From assembly GCF_002483225.1 (NCBI RefSeq), contig NZ_DLHL01000007.1:1-56732 (forward strand): a DNA stretch of 56,732 nt, given 5' to 3'. Made by a program: the position numbers and the translations under genes. Position 1 is the stretch's first letter. The number at the start of each line of letters is the position of its first letter. This DNA is from Gemmatimonas sp. UBA7669. Lineage in GTDB: Bacteria > Gemmatimonadota > Gemmatimonadetes > Gemmatimonadales > Gemmatimonadaceae. This document shows, piece after piece, positions 49,129 through 56,732 of the stretch. The notes under the pieces were generated by a model, which did not search any database, was not told where the DNA came from, and saw nothing but the letters and a program-made list of their open reading frames with translations.

Positions 49129-50871
49129 ATGACGCGCTCGCAGAAACTGGAACTCACCTGGGTGGGCAAGGACGACCGTCCGCGCCTCGAACCGCGCATC
49201 CTCATCGAAGACCCGGCGCTGTCGTACCACGCGGCGGCACGCGTCACGGCAAATGATCGCTTCGACAACCTGCTCATTCAGGGCGACAACTTGCTCGCGC
49301 TCAAGGCGCTGGAGCAGGAGTATGCGGGAAAGGTGAAGTGCGTATTCATCGACCCTCCGTACAACACCGGGAGCGCGTTCGAGCACTACGACGATGGTGT
49401 GGAGCACTCGCTGTGGCTATCGATGATGCGCGACCGAATAGATGTGCTCTATCGCTTGCTTGCGGGCGATGGAATTCTGTTCGTAACGATTGATGCGAAC
49501 GAGCTATTCTACCTCGGAGCGCTGCTAGACGAGCACTTCGGCCGGAGAAATCGAATCGAGGTCGCTACCTGGAAGAAGAGCTACGGTGGCGGCGCAAAAT
49601 CACGGTTTTTTGTGAACCAGCATGAATACGCACTCTGCTATGCAAAGGACATTGCAAGATTGTCGCCATTCCTCCTGCCTCCTGACCCTAAAGTCCTCAA
49701 GTACTACAAGTATCAGGACGAGTACTTTCACGTCCGCGGACCCTATCGACTTCAACCGCTAGCTACCAACAGCATGGATCGCAGGCCAAATCTACGCTAT
49801 AGGATCGTTAGCGATGACGGCGAGGACATCTGGCCGGAGAAGCAGTGGCAATGGAACGCCGAGCGCGTCACCGCCGCACGCGCGCGCGGTGAAATCGTGA
49901 TTGTAAAGAAGTCCGGCAAGTGGTCCGTGAACTACAAGCAGTACCTCAAAGATCAAGCCGGTGAAGAACGGGGGGCAAAGCCAGTCTCGGTTATTGACGG
50001 GCACTATACGCAGCACGGTACCAACGAGAGCGTGGCGCTCTTCGGTCAGGACAACAAGTTCTCGTTTCCGAAGCCGGAAGGTCTTGTCGCCTATTTGATT
50101 GGTTGTTGCACCAGTCCTGGCGACCTCGTACTCGACTCCTTCCTCGGTTCCGGAACCACCGCCGCCGTCGCGCACAAGATGGGCCGCCGCTGGATCGGCA
50201 TTGAACTAGGCGATCACGCCGTTACTCACTGTGTACCGCGCCTGCGCAAAGTGATCGATGGCGCCGACCCCGGCGGTGTCACAGCGCAGTCCAATTGGAA
50301 GGGCGGCGGCGGGTTCCGTTTCCTGCGCCTCGCGCCGTCGCTGCTCGAGCGCGATCACTGGGGCAACTGGGTGGTGAGCCGAGAATACAACGCCACCATG
50401 CTCGCCGAGGCGGTGTGCAAGCTGCATGGGTTCCGCTACGAGCCCAATCCGCAAGTGTTCTGGCAGCACGGCAGGAGCACGGAGCGCGACTACCTGTACG
50501 TGACCACGCAAACGCTTGATGCGCGCCAGCTGGAGTGGCTCAATGAATCGGTTGGCCCCGACCGCTCGCTGCTGGTGCTCTGTCGCGCCTGGCTGGGTAG
50601 CGCCGAAGCGTGGCCCAACCTTTCGCTCAAGAAGCTTCCAAACGCGGTCCTCGGCCGCTGCGAGTTTGGGCGGGACGACTACTCGTTGCGCATTGCGGCC
50701 CTGCCCGACGCGCCCGTATCAGCAGCCGATGACACGGAAAGCACCAAAGCCCAACCTGAAGAGAGCGGTGCCCCTGGGCAGGCCCAATCCCGGAAGGCCA
50801 AGGCGAAAGCGACGAAGCGTGGGGCACAGAGCGACCCGCAGACGGACCTGCTGGCCGAGGGCGACGCATGA
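49129..50871 (+). CDS. mod: Type III (beta-class) adenine DNA methyltransferase, Mod subunit
   Basis: A 580-aa Mod protein that recognises and methylates DNA for the Type III system. The order is beta-class: the catalytic DPPYNTG (Asp75-Tyr78) comes first, then the target-recognition segment (about 120-320), then the AdoMet motif LDSFLGSGTTAAVAHKMGRRWIGIE (about 336-360). The C-terminus is Lys/Ala-rich. The ATG at 49129 is used because residues before it lie in the ATPase gene. About 49480-50100, the target-recognition part, is visibly more A+T-rich than both flanks. Its TGA overlaps the res start. Confidence 0.92.
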   Translation: MTRSQKLELTWVGKDDRPRLEPRILIEDPALSYHAAARVTANDRFDNLLIQGDNLLALKALEQEYAGKVKCVFIDPPYNTGSAFEHYDDGVEHSLWLSMMRDRIDVLYRLLAGDGILFVTIDANELFYLGALLDEHFGRRNRIEVATWKKSYGGGAKSRFFVNQHEYALCYAKDIARLSPFLLPPDPKVLKYYKYQDEYFHVRGPYRLQPLATNSMDRRPNLRYRIVSDDGEDIWPEKQWQWNAERVTAARARGEIVIVKKSGKWSVNYKQYLKDQAGEERGAKPVSVIDGHYTQHGTNESVALFGQDNKFSFPKPEGLVAYLIGCCTSPGDLVLDSFLGSGTTAAVAHKMGRRWIGIELGDHAVTHCVPRLRKVIDGADPGGVTAQSNWKGGGGFRFLRLAPSLLERDHWGNWVVSREYNATMLAEAVCKLHGFRYEPNPQVFWQHGRSTERDYLYVTTQTLDARQLEWLNESVGPDRSLLVLCRAWLGSAEAWPNLSLKKLPNAVLGRCEFGRDDYSLRIAALPDAPVSAADDTESTKAQPEESGAPGQAQSRKAKAKATKRGAQSDPQTDLLAEGDA

Positions 50872-53630
50872 ACGAGCGTGCCGTTCGCGAGATAGCGCAG
50901 CGCCTTTCGCTTCGTAAACCGCAGCATGATGCGCTGGCCATGCTTGGCAAACTGGCCACTGCCCTGCAGCTCCCCTCCGCGGATGCCGATCGCCGCGCAT
51001 TCGCCGCCATCAAGACCGGCGATCGCGAGGCGCAACGTGAAGCCTGTACGGCCGTGGCCCCGTCGCTCATCTCATTCGATCGAGCGTTTCCTAGCGCCAC
51101 CTTCGCACTGGCCACCGGCGTTGGCAAGACACGGCTCATGGGCGCGCAGATCGCCTATCTGCATCGGGTGCACGGCATCCGTGACTTTCTCGTAGTCGCG
51201 CCCAATCTCACCATATACGACAAGCTGCGGCGCGACTTTACCCAGAACACGCCCAAGTACGTATTCGCTGGCCTGCCGGAGTTCGCCGCCACCCCACCGG
51301 AGCTGATCTCCGAGGACTGGGACACCGGCCGCGGCGTACGAGGCGCTGGTGGCGATCTGTTTCAGGAACGCGTGTTCGTGAACGTGCTCAATATCTCCAA
51401 GTTCGACTCGAAGGAAGGCGCCCGCATGCGCACCCTGCGGGAGACGATCGGGACAAGTTACTTCGAGTACTTGGCTGGGCTCCCCGATCTCGTTGTGCTC
51501 ATGGACGAGTCGCATCGCTATCGAGCGGCTGCTGCCGCGACGGCGCTCAACGACCTGAATCCGCTGCTCGGGATAGAGCTTACCGCCACGCCGCAGGTGC
51601 AGCGCGGTACCCGGGTGGAGCCGTTCAGCAACGTGGCCTATCGCTATGGGCTGGCGAACGCCATCGCCGATGGGTTCGTGAAGAAGCCCGCCGTGGCCGG
51701 GCGCAGCAACCACCCAGTGGACACCAGTGATGTGGAAGCTCTGGACCGAATCAAGCTGGAAGACGCGCTGGTACTGCACGAGCAGGTGAAGGCCGAACTC
51801 ATCGCGTACGCCGACCGCGAGGGCGTGAGACGGGTAAAGCCGTTCGTGCTCGTGATCGCCCGCGATACCCAGCACGCCGAGCAGCTGCAGGCCATGATGT
51901 CGGCGCGCGACTTTCACAGTGGCCTGTACGCCGGCCGTGTGATCACGGTGCACTCCAATCGGACCGGCACCGAGAAGGACGAAGTCATCCAGCGGCTGCT
52001 GCGGGTGGAAGATGCGGATGAGCCCACGGAGATCGTCATTCACGTGGAGATGCTCAAAGAAGGATGGGACGTCACCAACCTGTACACCGTGGTGCCACTC
52101 CGGGCGGCCAACTCCCGGACGCTCGTGGAGCAGTCAATCGGGCGCGGGTTGCGCTTGCCGTACGGCAAGCCCACCGGTGTCCCGGTCGTCGATCGGCTGA
52201 CCATCGTGGCCCACGATCGGTTCCAGGAGATTGTCGATGAGGCGGAGCGCGGCGACTCGCCCTTCAAGATCGATCGCATCGATCTGAGCGAAGGCGATGC
52301 GGCGGCTCCGTTGGTGGCGCTCACTGTGGTGCCCACCATGGAGGCCATGCTCAGCGCGCCGGTCGTAGTGCAGGGTTCAGCTTCGAGCCCCTCCACCGTG
52401 GAGCCACCTCCGTCAGCCGCACCGACGGTCGCTCAGCCGGTGGCCAGCGCCCCGCCGTTATTCGCCAGCGCCGCGGAGGCACGAGTCGGCCAGGTGGTGT
52501 ACGGGGCCCTGGATGCGTTCCGCACCTTACCCAGCAGCACTCAGCTTGCCGATGCGACGCAGCAGGCGGCCGTCGCAGCGATGGTGCGTGAAACGCTCAG
52601 CAAGGGACAGCTGGAATTCGGCGGCGACGCCAGCGCCACCGCCGTCGATGTGGAACGGGTCGTGTCGCAGGTCCTGTCCGCTGTCGTGGGGACTGTCATC
52701 GACATCCCCCGAATTCTCCTGCAGCCACTGGGTGAGACCATTGTCACGTACGACGACGTGCCGCTCCCCGACGGGGGTATGCGTTTCGTGCTGCCGGAGC
52801 AGGAGATCGTGGTGCGTGAGCTACAGTCACGTGAACAATTCCGAATCGCCGCCGGCTTGCCTGCCACCGAGGCGCGCATCGAGAACTACATCGTACGTGC
52901 GCTCATCGACGAACCGGACATCGACTACGACGCGCACGGTGACCTGCTGTATCGGCGTGCGGCCGAAGCGGTAGAGCACATTCGCACCTACGAGCCCGAT
53001 GAGGACAAGCTCCACGGACTCGTCGCGTTTCACGCCCGATCCATCTCGGCCCAGATCGCCAGGCATCTGCGCGCGCATCGTCACGAAACGCCTGCCGGCT
53101 ACGAACCGGTGATTAGCCATGGTTGGAGTAAGCCGGAAGGGCGCAGCCGCACCGTGGCTCGGGACGAGCCGATCACGAATTACCGCGAGCCTGTCACCAA
53201 TAGGGCGCGTATCCGCCAGATGCGATTCGGCTACATGGCACGGTGCCTCTTTCCCGAGGTCCAATTCGACTCAGACGGGGAGCGGCGCTTTGCGGTGCTC
53301 CTCGAAGATTCCGCCGATCGTGCCACGCGCTGGTTCCGCCCGGGCAAGGCGGACATTCGCATTTACTGGAGTGCCGACCGCCAGTATCTGCCGGACTTCA
53401 TCGTCGAGACCTCAGCCAATCGCCTGATCGTCGAGATCAAGGACCCCGAGCAGATCGTGGACACGGAGGTGCAGGCCAAGGCGCGGGCCGCGGTCGAATG
53501 GTGCCAGCACGCGAACGCGCACGCGGCGGTGCACGGCGGCAAGCCATGGCGCTATCTGCTCATTCCGGATGAGGCGGTGCTACACTCGGCGACGATCAAT
53601 GGTCTTGTCGCGCGCTTCGCGGTCAGCTAA
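50868..53630 (+). CDS. res: Type III restriction subunit, helicase-endonuclease, Res
   Basis: A 920-aa restriction subunit cutting unmethylated DNA after ATP-dependent communication between sites. The helicase motifs are Walker A ATGVGKTRLMGAQIAYL (Lys87), DESH at 213-216, LTATPQ, and the second core EMLKEGWDVTNLYTVVPLRAANSRTLVEQSIGRGLRLPYG. The C-terminal nuclease is PD(843)...Glu856-Ile-Lys858 in LPDFIVETSANRLIVEIKDPEQI. The 920 residues match typical Res length. An ATGA overlap couples it to mod. All key residues are present, so the pair should be functional. Confidence 0.92.
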   Translation: MNERAVREIAQRLSLRKPQHDALAMLGKLATALQLPSADADRRAFAAIKTGDREAQREACTAVAPSLISFDRAFPSATFALATGVGKTRLMGAQIAYLHRVHGIRDFLVVAPNLTIYDKLRRDFTQNTPKYVFAGLPEFAATPPELISEDWDTGRGVRGAGGDLFQERVFVNVLNISKFDSKEGARMRTLRETIGTSYFEYLAGLPDLVVLMDESHRYRAAAAATALNDLNPLLGIELTATPQVQRGTRVEPFSNVAYRYGLANAIADGFVKKPAVAGRSNHPVDTSDVEALDRIKLEDALVLHEQVKAELIAYADREGVRRVKPFVLVIARDTQHAEQLQAMMSARDFHSGLYAGRVITVHSNRTGTEKDEVIQRLLRVEDADEPTEIVIHVEMLKEGWDVTNLYTVVPLRAANSRTLVEQSIGRGLRLPYGKPTGVPVVDRLTIVAHDRFQEIVDEAERGDSPFKIDRIDLSEGDAAAPLVALTVVPTMEAMLSAPVVVQGSASSPSTVEPPPSAAPTVAQPVASAPPLFASAAEARVGQVVYGALDAFRTLPSSTQLADATQQAAVAAMVRETLSKGQLEFGGDASATAVDVERVVSQVLSAVVGTVIDIPRILLQPLGETIVTYDDVPLPDGGMRFVLPEQEIVVRELQSREQFRIAAGLPATEARIENYIVRALIDEPDIDYDAHGDLLYRRAAEAVEHIRTYEPDEDKLHGLVAFHARSISAQIARHLRAHRHETPAGYEPVISHGWSKPEGRSRTVARDEPITNYREPVTNRARIRQMRFGYMARCLFPEVQFDSDGERRFAVLLEDSADRATRWFRPGKADIRIYWSADRQYLPDFIVETSANRLIVEIKDPEQIVDTEVQAKARAAVEWCQHANAHAAVHGGKPWRYLLIPDEAVLHSATINGLVARFAVS

Positions 53631-53721
53631 AGCAGTGGTAAGGTCGTAATCGCCTGCGAATCCTGGCGACAAGGGTTCGTACTATTCGGCATTCTTTCAG
53701 CTATCGATTGGGATCGAGCGA

Positions 53722-54000
53722 ATGATGAAACTGGTATTCATCATTCGGCACATGGCGGAGCACGATCTCAACACGCCAACGACCGCTGACCTGAGGGCGC
53801 TCGGGTATGATCTCAAGGGCATCTATCGCGCCCTTGAGTTTGATGTGCCCTATGGAGATGGTGAAGCGACTTCGTCTGTAAACTCGCAGATCCACGATTT
53901 CCTCACAGAGTTTGCAGGATCCACCCGTTATCACAACCTCAAGTCCGTCACTATGGCTTCTGGCGGCCTCAGGCCGCGGGTATCCACGAGGCCTTACACG
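53722..54000 (+). pseudogene. Protein-like fragment after the restriction operon
   Basis: From an ATG at 53722 the first 75 or so codons look like a real protein (MMKLVFIIRHMAEHD, TPTTADLRALGYDLKGIYRALEFDVPYGDGEATSSVNSQ, HNLKSV). After about 53950 the frame, though open to 54426, becomes Arg/Ser/Pro-rich and no longer protein-like. I do not recognise it. It may be the start of a gene whose remainder was replaced by foreign sequence. Confidence 0.4.
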
Positions 54001-54395
54001 CACGCCTCACGCCTGTTTCGATCTCCGCACCGCGTGCGGTGCGGGCCGAGGCGCCGCCTGCCACACTCCCCGTGGTCCCACGCTGCACGCAGAGCGGCCA
54101 AGGCCACCTGTACCGGACGCGGCCGCCGCGCCGAGCGAGTCATGCCTTGGCTCGGTTGGATCCGCCATGACCCGTCCCCCGCGCGCTCAGGTCCTCAACT
54201 CTCTCAGTGCGCCCGCTTGCCGGATGCGCCGCCGCGGCGTGCCCACGCGTCAGCCGACAGCCCCTTCCGACCACGGCGACCGGCTCGTGGTCATCGCCAC
54301 ATCAATACATCGGCTCTTGCCTCAGCCACCAGCAGATCGCTGGGCTGCCCACCGCACACTGGCGGCGGGCTCACACCCGCAGCAAACTCCATAGT
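54001..54395. other. Non-coding stretch before IS21
   Basis: No gene, repeat or hairpin that I can support in this 395-bp GC-rich stretch; the frames through it are Arg/Pro/Ser-rich and lack protein character. It is probably debris from rearrangement next to the insertion sequence. Confidence 0.5.
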
Positions 54396-54457
54396 TGTGC
54401 AAGTACACCCAAAGTCCCGCATCTGATGAACAGGCAAATCCCCGCGGTCGCCTGGGG

Positions 54458-55288
54458 TTAGTTGGAGCGGGGGCTGTCCGCTCGGGGGCCCTCCTTGGTA
54501 GGGCTAAGCAGGGCGCCGAGTTCACGGAGCCGGTAGCTCTGGCCGTCGATGTGAATGACCGCGACGTGATGGAGTAAGCGGTCAAGGATGGCAGTGGTCA
54601 GGATTTCGTCACCGGCAAAGATCTCCGGCCAGTCCCGCACATGCTTGTTGGAGGTCAGCAGGATCGAGCCGCGCTCGTAGCGGGTCGAGACGAGGCGGAA
54701 GAAGAGATTCGCCTCCATGCGGTCGAGTGGACGGAAGCCGACTTCGTCGATGATGAGCAAGCCGCAGTTGAAGTAGCGCCGGGCCCGTAGGCGGGCGGGT
54801 GGGGTCGTCGCGTCCGCCTTCAGCACGTGCATGAGATCATCGAGCACGAAGTGCGCGACGCTGAAGCCGTTCTTGATCGCGTTGACGCCGAGCGCGGCGG
54901 CCAAGTGCGATTTGCCGACACCGGGCGGACCGAGAAACAGCACGTTGGTCTTGTCGCGCAGGTACTGACACGTCGCGAGCAGATCGATCTGGCGGCGATC
55001 CGCCTTCGGCTGGAAGCCCCAATCGAAGCCTTCGAGTGTTTTGCCGGGCGGGAGCCCGGAGAGCTTGAGCATCGTCGCGATGCGCCGCTCATCTTTGCGC
55101 TCGAGCTGACTGGTCAGCAGCAGATCGAGAAAGGTGAGCGGACTGAGATCGTCGCGGGCGGCCTGCTCGATCAGCTCAGGCAACACCGCCGCCGGATGAT
55201 CGAGGCCCAGGGTGGTGAGCTTGGTGATGACCGGATCGAGCCCGGTCTGCGGCGCGGCTGGCCGCACGGGGCGCTTGGCGAAGGCCAT
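54458..55288 (-). CDS. istB: IS21 helper ATPase
   Basis: A 276-aa AAA ATPase that directs target choice and assists IstA. Walker A is FLGPPGVGKSHLAAAL, Walker B LLIIDEVGFRPLDRMEANLFF, with the sensor LTSNKHVRDWPEIF. The C-terminus ends IHIDGQSYRLRELGALL, as IstB proteins do. The ATG at 55288 overlaps the istA stop (TGATG), so the two are coupled. Intact. Confidence 0.93.
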   Translation of the reverse strand: MAFAKRPVRPAAPQTGLDPVITKLTTLGLDHPAAVLPELIEQAARDDLSPLTFLDLLLTSQLERKDERRIATMLKLSGLPPGKTLEGFDWGFQPKADRRQIDLLATCQYLRDKTNVLFLGPPGVGKSHLAAALGVNAIKNGFSVAHFVLDDLMHVLKADATTPPARLRARRYFNCGLLIIDEVGFRPLDRMEANLFFRLVSTRYERGSILLTSNKHVRDWPEIFAGDEILTTAILDRLLHHVAVIHIDGQSYRLRELGALLSPTKEGPRADSPRSN

Positions 55289-56598
55289 CACCGGCCTCCG
55301 GTGAGCGCCGCCAGCAGCGCGGTGTACTGCGCCATCGGCCGCGTGATCGCCTCGGGCGCGGGCAGGCGCTCCGCATGCGGGACCGTCGCGAGCTGCTGCC
55401 GCGCGCGCTGGCCGAGTGGCGTCGGCGCCAGCACCGTGGCGGTGCTCGCCCCGAGGTAGTGGCGCTCGTCGATCACGAGGCGCTCCACGGTGTGCCGTGG
55501 ATGCTGGGCAATGACCTGCCCCTCGGCCCACACCACGACCTGCTGCGTGGTGCCGCGCACTTCGACCGTGCGCCCCACCCACGCAAAGGGCACCGAGTAG
55601 CGCCGCCCCTCGAAGCTCACGAGGCAATCGCGACTGACGGGCCGCGCGACCACGCAGTCGAACAGCTCGTGCAGCGTCGGCAGCGGCCGTAACTGCGCCT
55701 GCTCCGCTTGGAAGGCCTCGGCGATGAGCGTGCCCGTGATCGGACAGCGTCGCGTGGCATGCCACTCGGCACAGCGCTCGTCGAGTGCCGCCTGCAGCGG
55801 GACGAGCTCCGGCCAGTCGTAGGCGAACAGATCGGCGAAGTCCACGCGGCTCGTGCGCACGCTCCGCTCCGTCTTCCCCTTATCGCTGCCCGTCGCCGCG
55901 CGACACGGATCGACCGCGAAGCCGCACGCGCGCGCGAACGCCATGAAGGCGGGATTCAACACGGCCGTCGGCCCCGCGCCCGAGGCCACCGCGGTCTTCA
56001 AGTTATCGACGCGAATCCAGCGCGGCACGCCGCCGTACCGCGTGAACAACGCCAGGTGGCCCGTCTGCCACGCCAACTGATCCATGACGGGACTCAGCCA
56101 CACGAACCGGGCGCGCGAGTGCGACAGCGTACCGATCAAGCCATGCAGCGGTCGGCGCGTGCCGCCGATGCGCACGACGACATCGAACCAATCGTGCTGG
56201 GCCTGCATGCCAGGCGGCGTCTCGACCCGCCGCACGGCCCGGGTCGGCCGCGCCGGGTAGTGCCGCGTCAGATGGCGGCGTACCGACTGATAGCTGCCTG
56301 TGAATCCGAACTCGCGGCGTAGCACGCCGTGCACCACCGAGGCCTCGATCCGGTCCATCGCCTCGCCACCCACGCGCGGATCGTCGAATCGCTGCAGTAC
56401 CGCCGTAATCCGCTCCCCCCAGCCATCGAGGACGGACGCGCGCGCTCGGCGCCCATCGGGCGCGTCCTCGGGCCGCGCCAAGTGATAGCGCAGCGTCGAC
56501 TCATCGACGCCCAGATCTCGCGCGACCTGCCGAACCGGGACGTCCCGGCCGACCATCTCTCGTGCCACCATCCGGTGCTCCTGCCGCAGCCGCGCCAT
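55288..56598 (-). CDS. istA: IS21 transposase
   Basis: A 436-aa DDE transposase. N-terminal HTH region (VRQVARDLGVDESTLRYHLARP), then the catalytic core with QHDWFDVVVRIGG, RVDNLKTAVASG and GSDKGKTERSVRTSRVDF, covering the acidic triad, and the C-terminal FEGRRYSVPFAWVGRTVEVRGT beta-barrel. Length and order are standard for IS21. No stops or gaps, so it is probably active. Confidence 0.93.
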   Translation of the reverse strand: MARLRQEHRMVAREMVGRDVPVRQVARDLGVDESTLRYHLARPEDAPDGRRARASVLDGWGERITAVLQRFDDPRVGGEAMDRIEASVVHGVLRREFGFTGSYQSVRRHLTRHYPARPTRAVRRVETPPGMQAQHDWFDVVVRIGGTRRPLHGLIGTLSHSRARFVWLSPVMDQLAWQTGHLALFTRYGGVPRWIRVDNLKTAVASGAGPTAVLNPAFMAFARACGFAVDPCRAATGSDKGKTERSVRTSRVDFADLFAYDWPELVPLQAALDERCAEWHATRRCPITGTLIAEAFQAEQAQLRPLPTLHELFDCVVARPVSRDCLVSFEGRRYSVPFAWVGRTVEVRGTTQQVVVWAEGQVIAQHPRHTVERLVIDERHYLGASTATVLAPTPLGQRARQQLATVPHAERLPAPEAITRPMAQYTALLAALTGGR

Positions 56599-56732
56599 CG
56601 TCTCCTCCGTGCCGGGGGCGTCGGGCTGCGTCGAGCCCGGTCACGAAGGGGGGCCACCGGTGGCGGCCCCGTCAATGGCGGCTGCGGGAATTTGCCTGTT
56701 CATCCCTGCGGGAATTTGGGTGTTCTTCTACA

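Larger units (their letters stand above)
54396..56732 (-). mobile_element. IS21-family insertion sequence
   Basis: The transposase pair istA-istB is on the minus strand. The ends are inverted: the left reads TGTGCAAGTACACCCAAAG and then TCCCGCATCTGATGAACAGG; the right, on the minus strand, reads TGTAGAAGAACACCCAAAT and then TCCCGCAGGGATGAACAGG, followed in both by an internal second AAATTCCCGC-type repeat. The right end coincides with the last base of the window, so any target duplication cannot be seen. The element is about 2.3 kb and appears complete. Confidence 0.88.

Noticed and set aside
44807..53630. DISARM system
   Set aside because: A DrmD-like helicase and a methyltransferase are present, but drmA, drmB and drmC are not, and the pair mod-res is a standard Type III system.
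1..56732. tRNA or rRNA genes
   Set aside because: No cloverleaf or conserved rRNA segment was noticed when reading both strands; a covariance search was not possible here.

Overview
This window is high-GC bacterial chromosome. The gene content fits a member of the Gemmatimonadota or a similar soil or sediment lineage: a TAT-exported multicopper oxidase, PEP-CTERM proteins, lamin-tail-domain lipoproteins, a tricorn-like protease, and GH3/GH29 glycosidases. That placement is an inference; no rRNA, tRNA or other phylogenetic marker was seen except infA.

Layout. 1-770: tandem 351-bp repeat array with internal inverted repeats. 1008-5372: FecR-like protein, fabH, hybrid histidine kinase. 5356-10312: copper module with copA-copB on the minus strand, facing an NTF2-like protein, a BlaI/CopY-type repressor and an M56 (BlaR1-like) sensor peptidase, with a 17-bp palindromic operator between the two arms. 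10325-15518: SRPBCC protein, secreted GH3 and GH29 glycosidases, small membrane protein. 15627-15869: a single copy of the repeat family seen at the window start. 15972-22868: minus-strand block of secreted proteins, namely two PEP-CTERM proteins, a lamin-tail/NUC1 nuclease lipoprotein and a frameshifted lamin-tail/propeller lipoprotein. 23044-28137: PH-domain protein and an adaptor-permease-TolC efflux operon with no ATPase. 28139-30754: two related inverted-repeat elements around psd, osmC and a Nudix gene; the second encloses a four-helix-bundle (23S-IVS-type) gene. 30762-40714: housekeeping and metabolic genes (Zn-ADH, infA, cold-shock protein, tricorn-like protease, HAD, orphan HTH, MazEF, HhH protein, FAD oxidoreductase).

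40715 to the end is an accessory region. Two compositionally distinct genes, a subtilase and a HEPN-like protein, are separated by a textbook integron attC site (43228-43322). They look like gene cassettes without an integrase in the window. The attC expected after the HEPN gene has been replaced by a decayed IS481-like element, which also truncates another gene. Then comes a defence-type operon: SNF2/RapA-like helicase, DUF4143-type ATPase with its own palindromic promoter region, Type III (beta-class) DNA methyltransferase whose target-recognition segment has foreign composition, and the Type III restriction/helicase subunit. The window closes with an apparently intact IS21-family element whose terminal repeat ends at the last base.

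Best candidates for something new: the attC-borne subtilase/HEPN cassettes, the four-gene helicase-ATPase-Mod-Res cluster, and the four-helix-bundle gene inside a 66-bp inverted repeat with an ORF-less relative 2 kb away.
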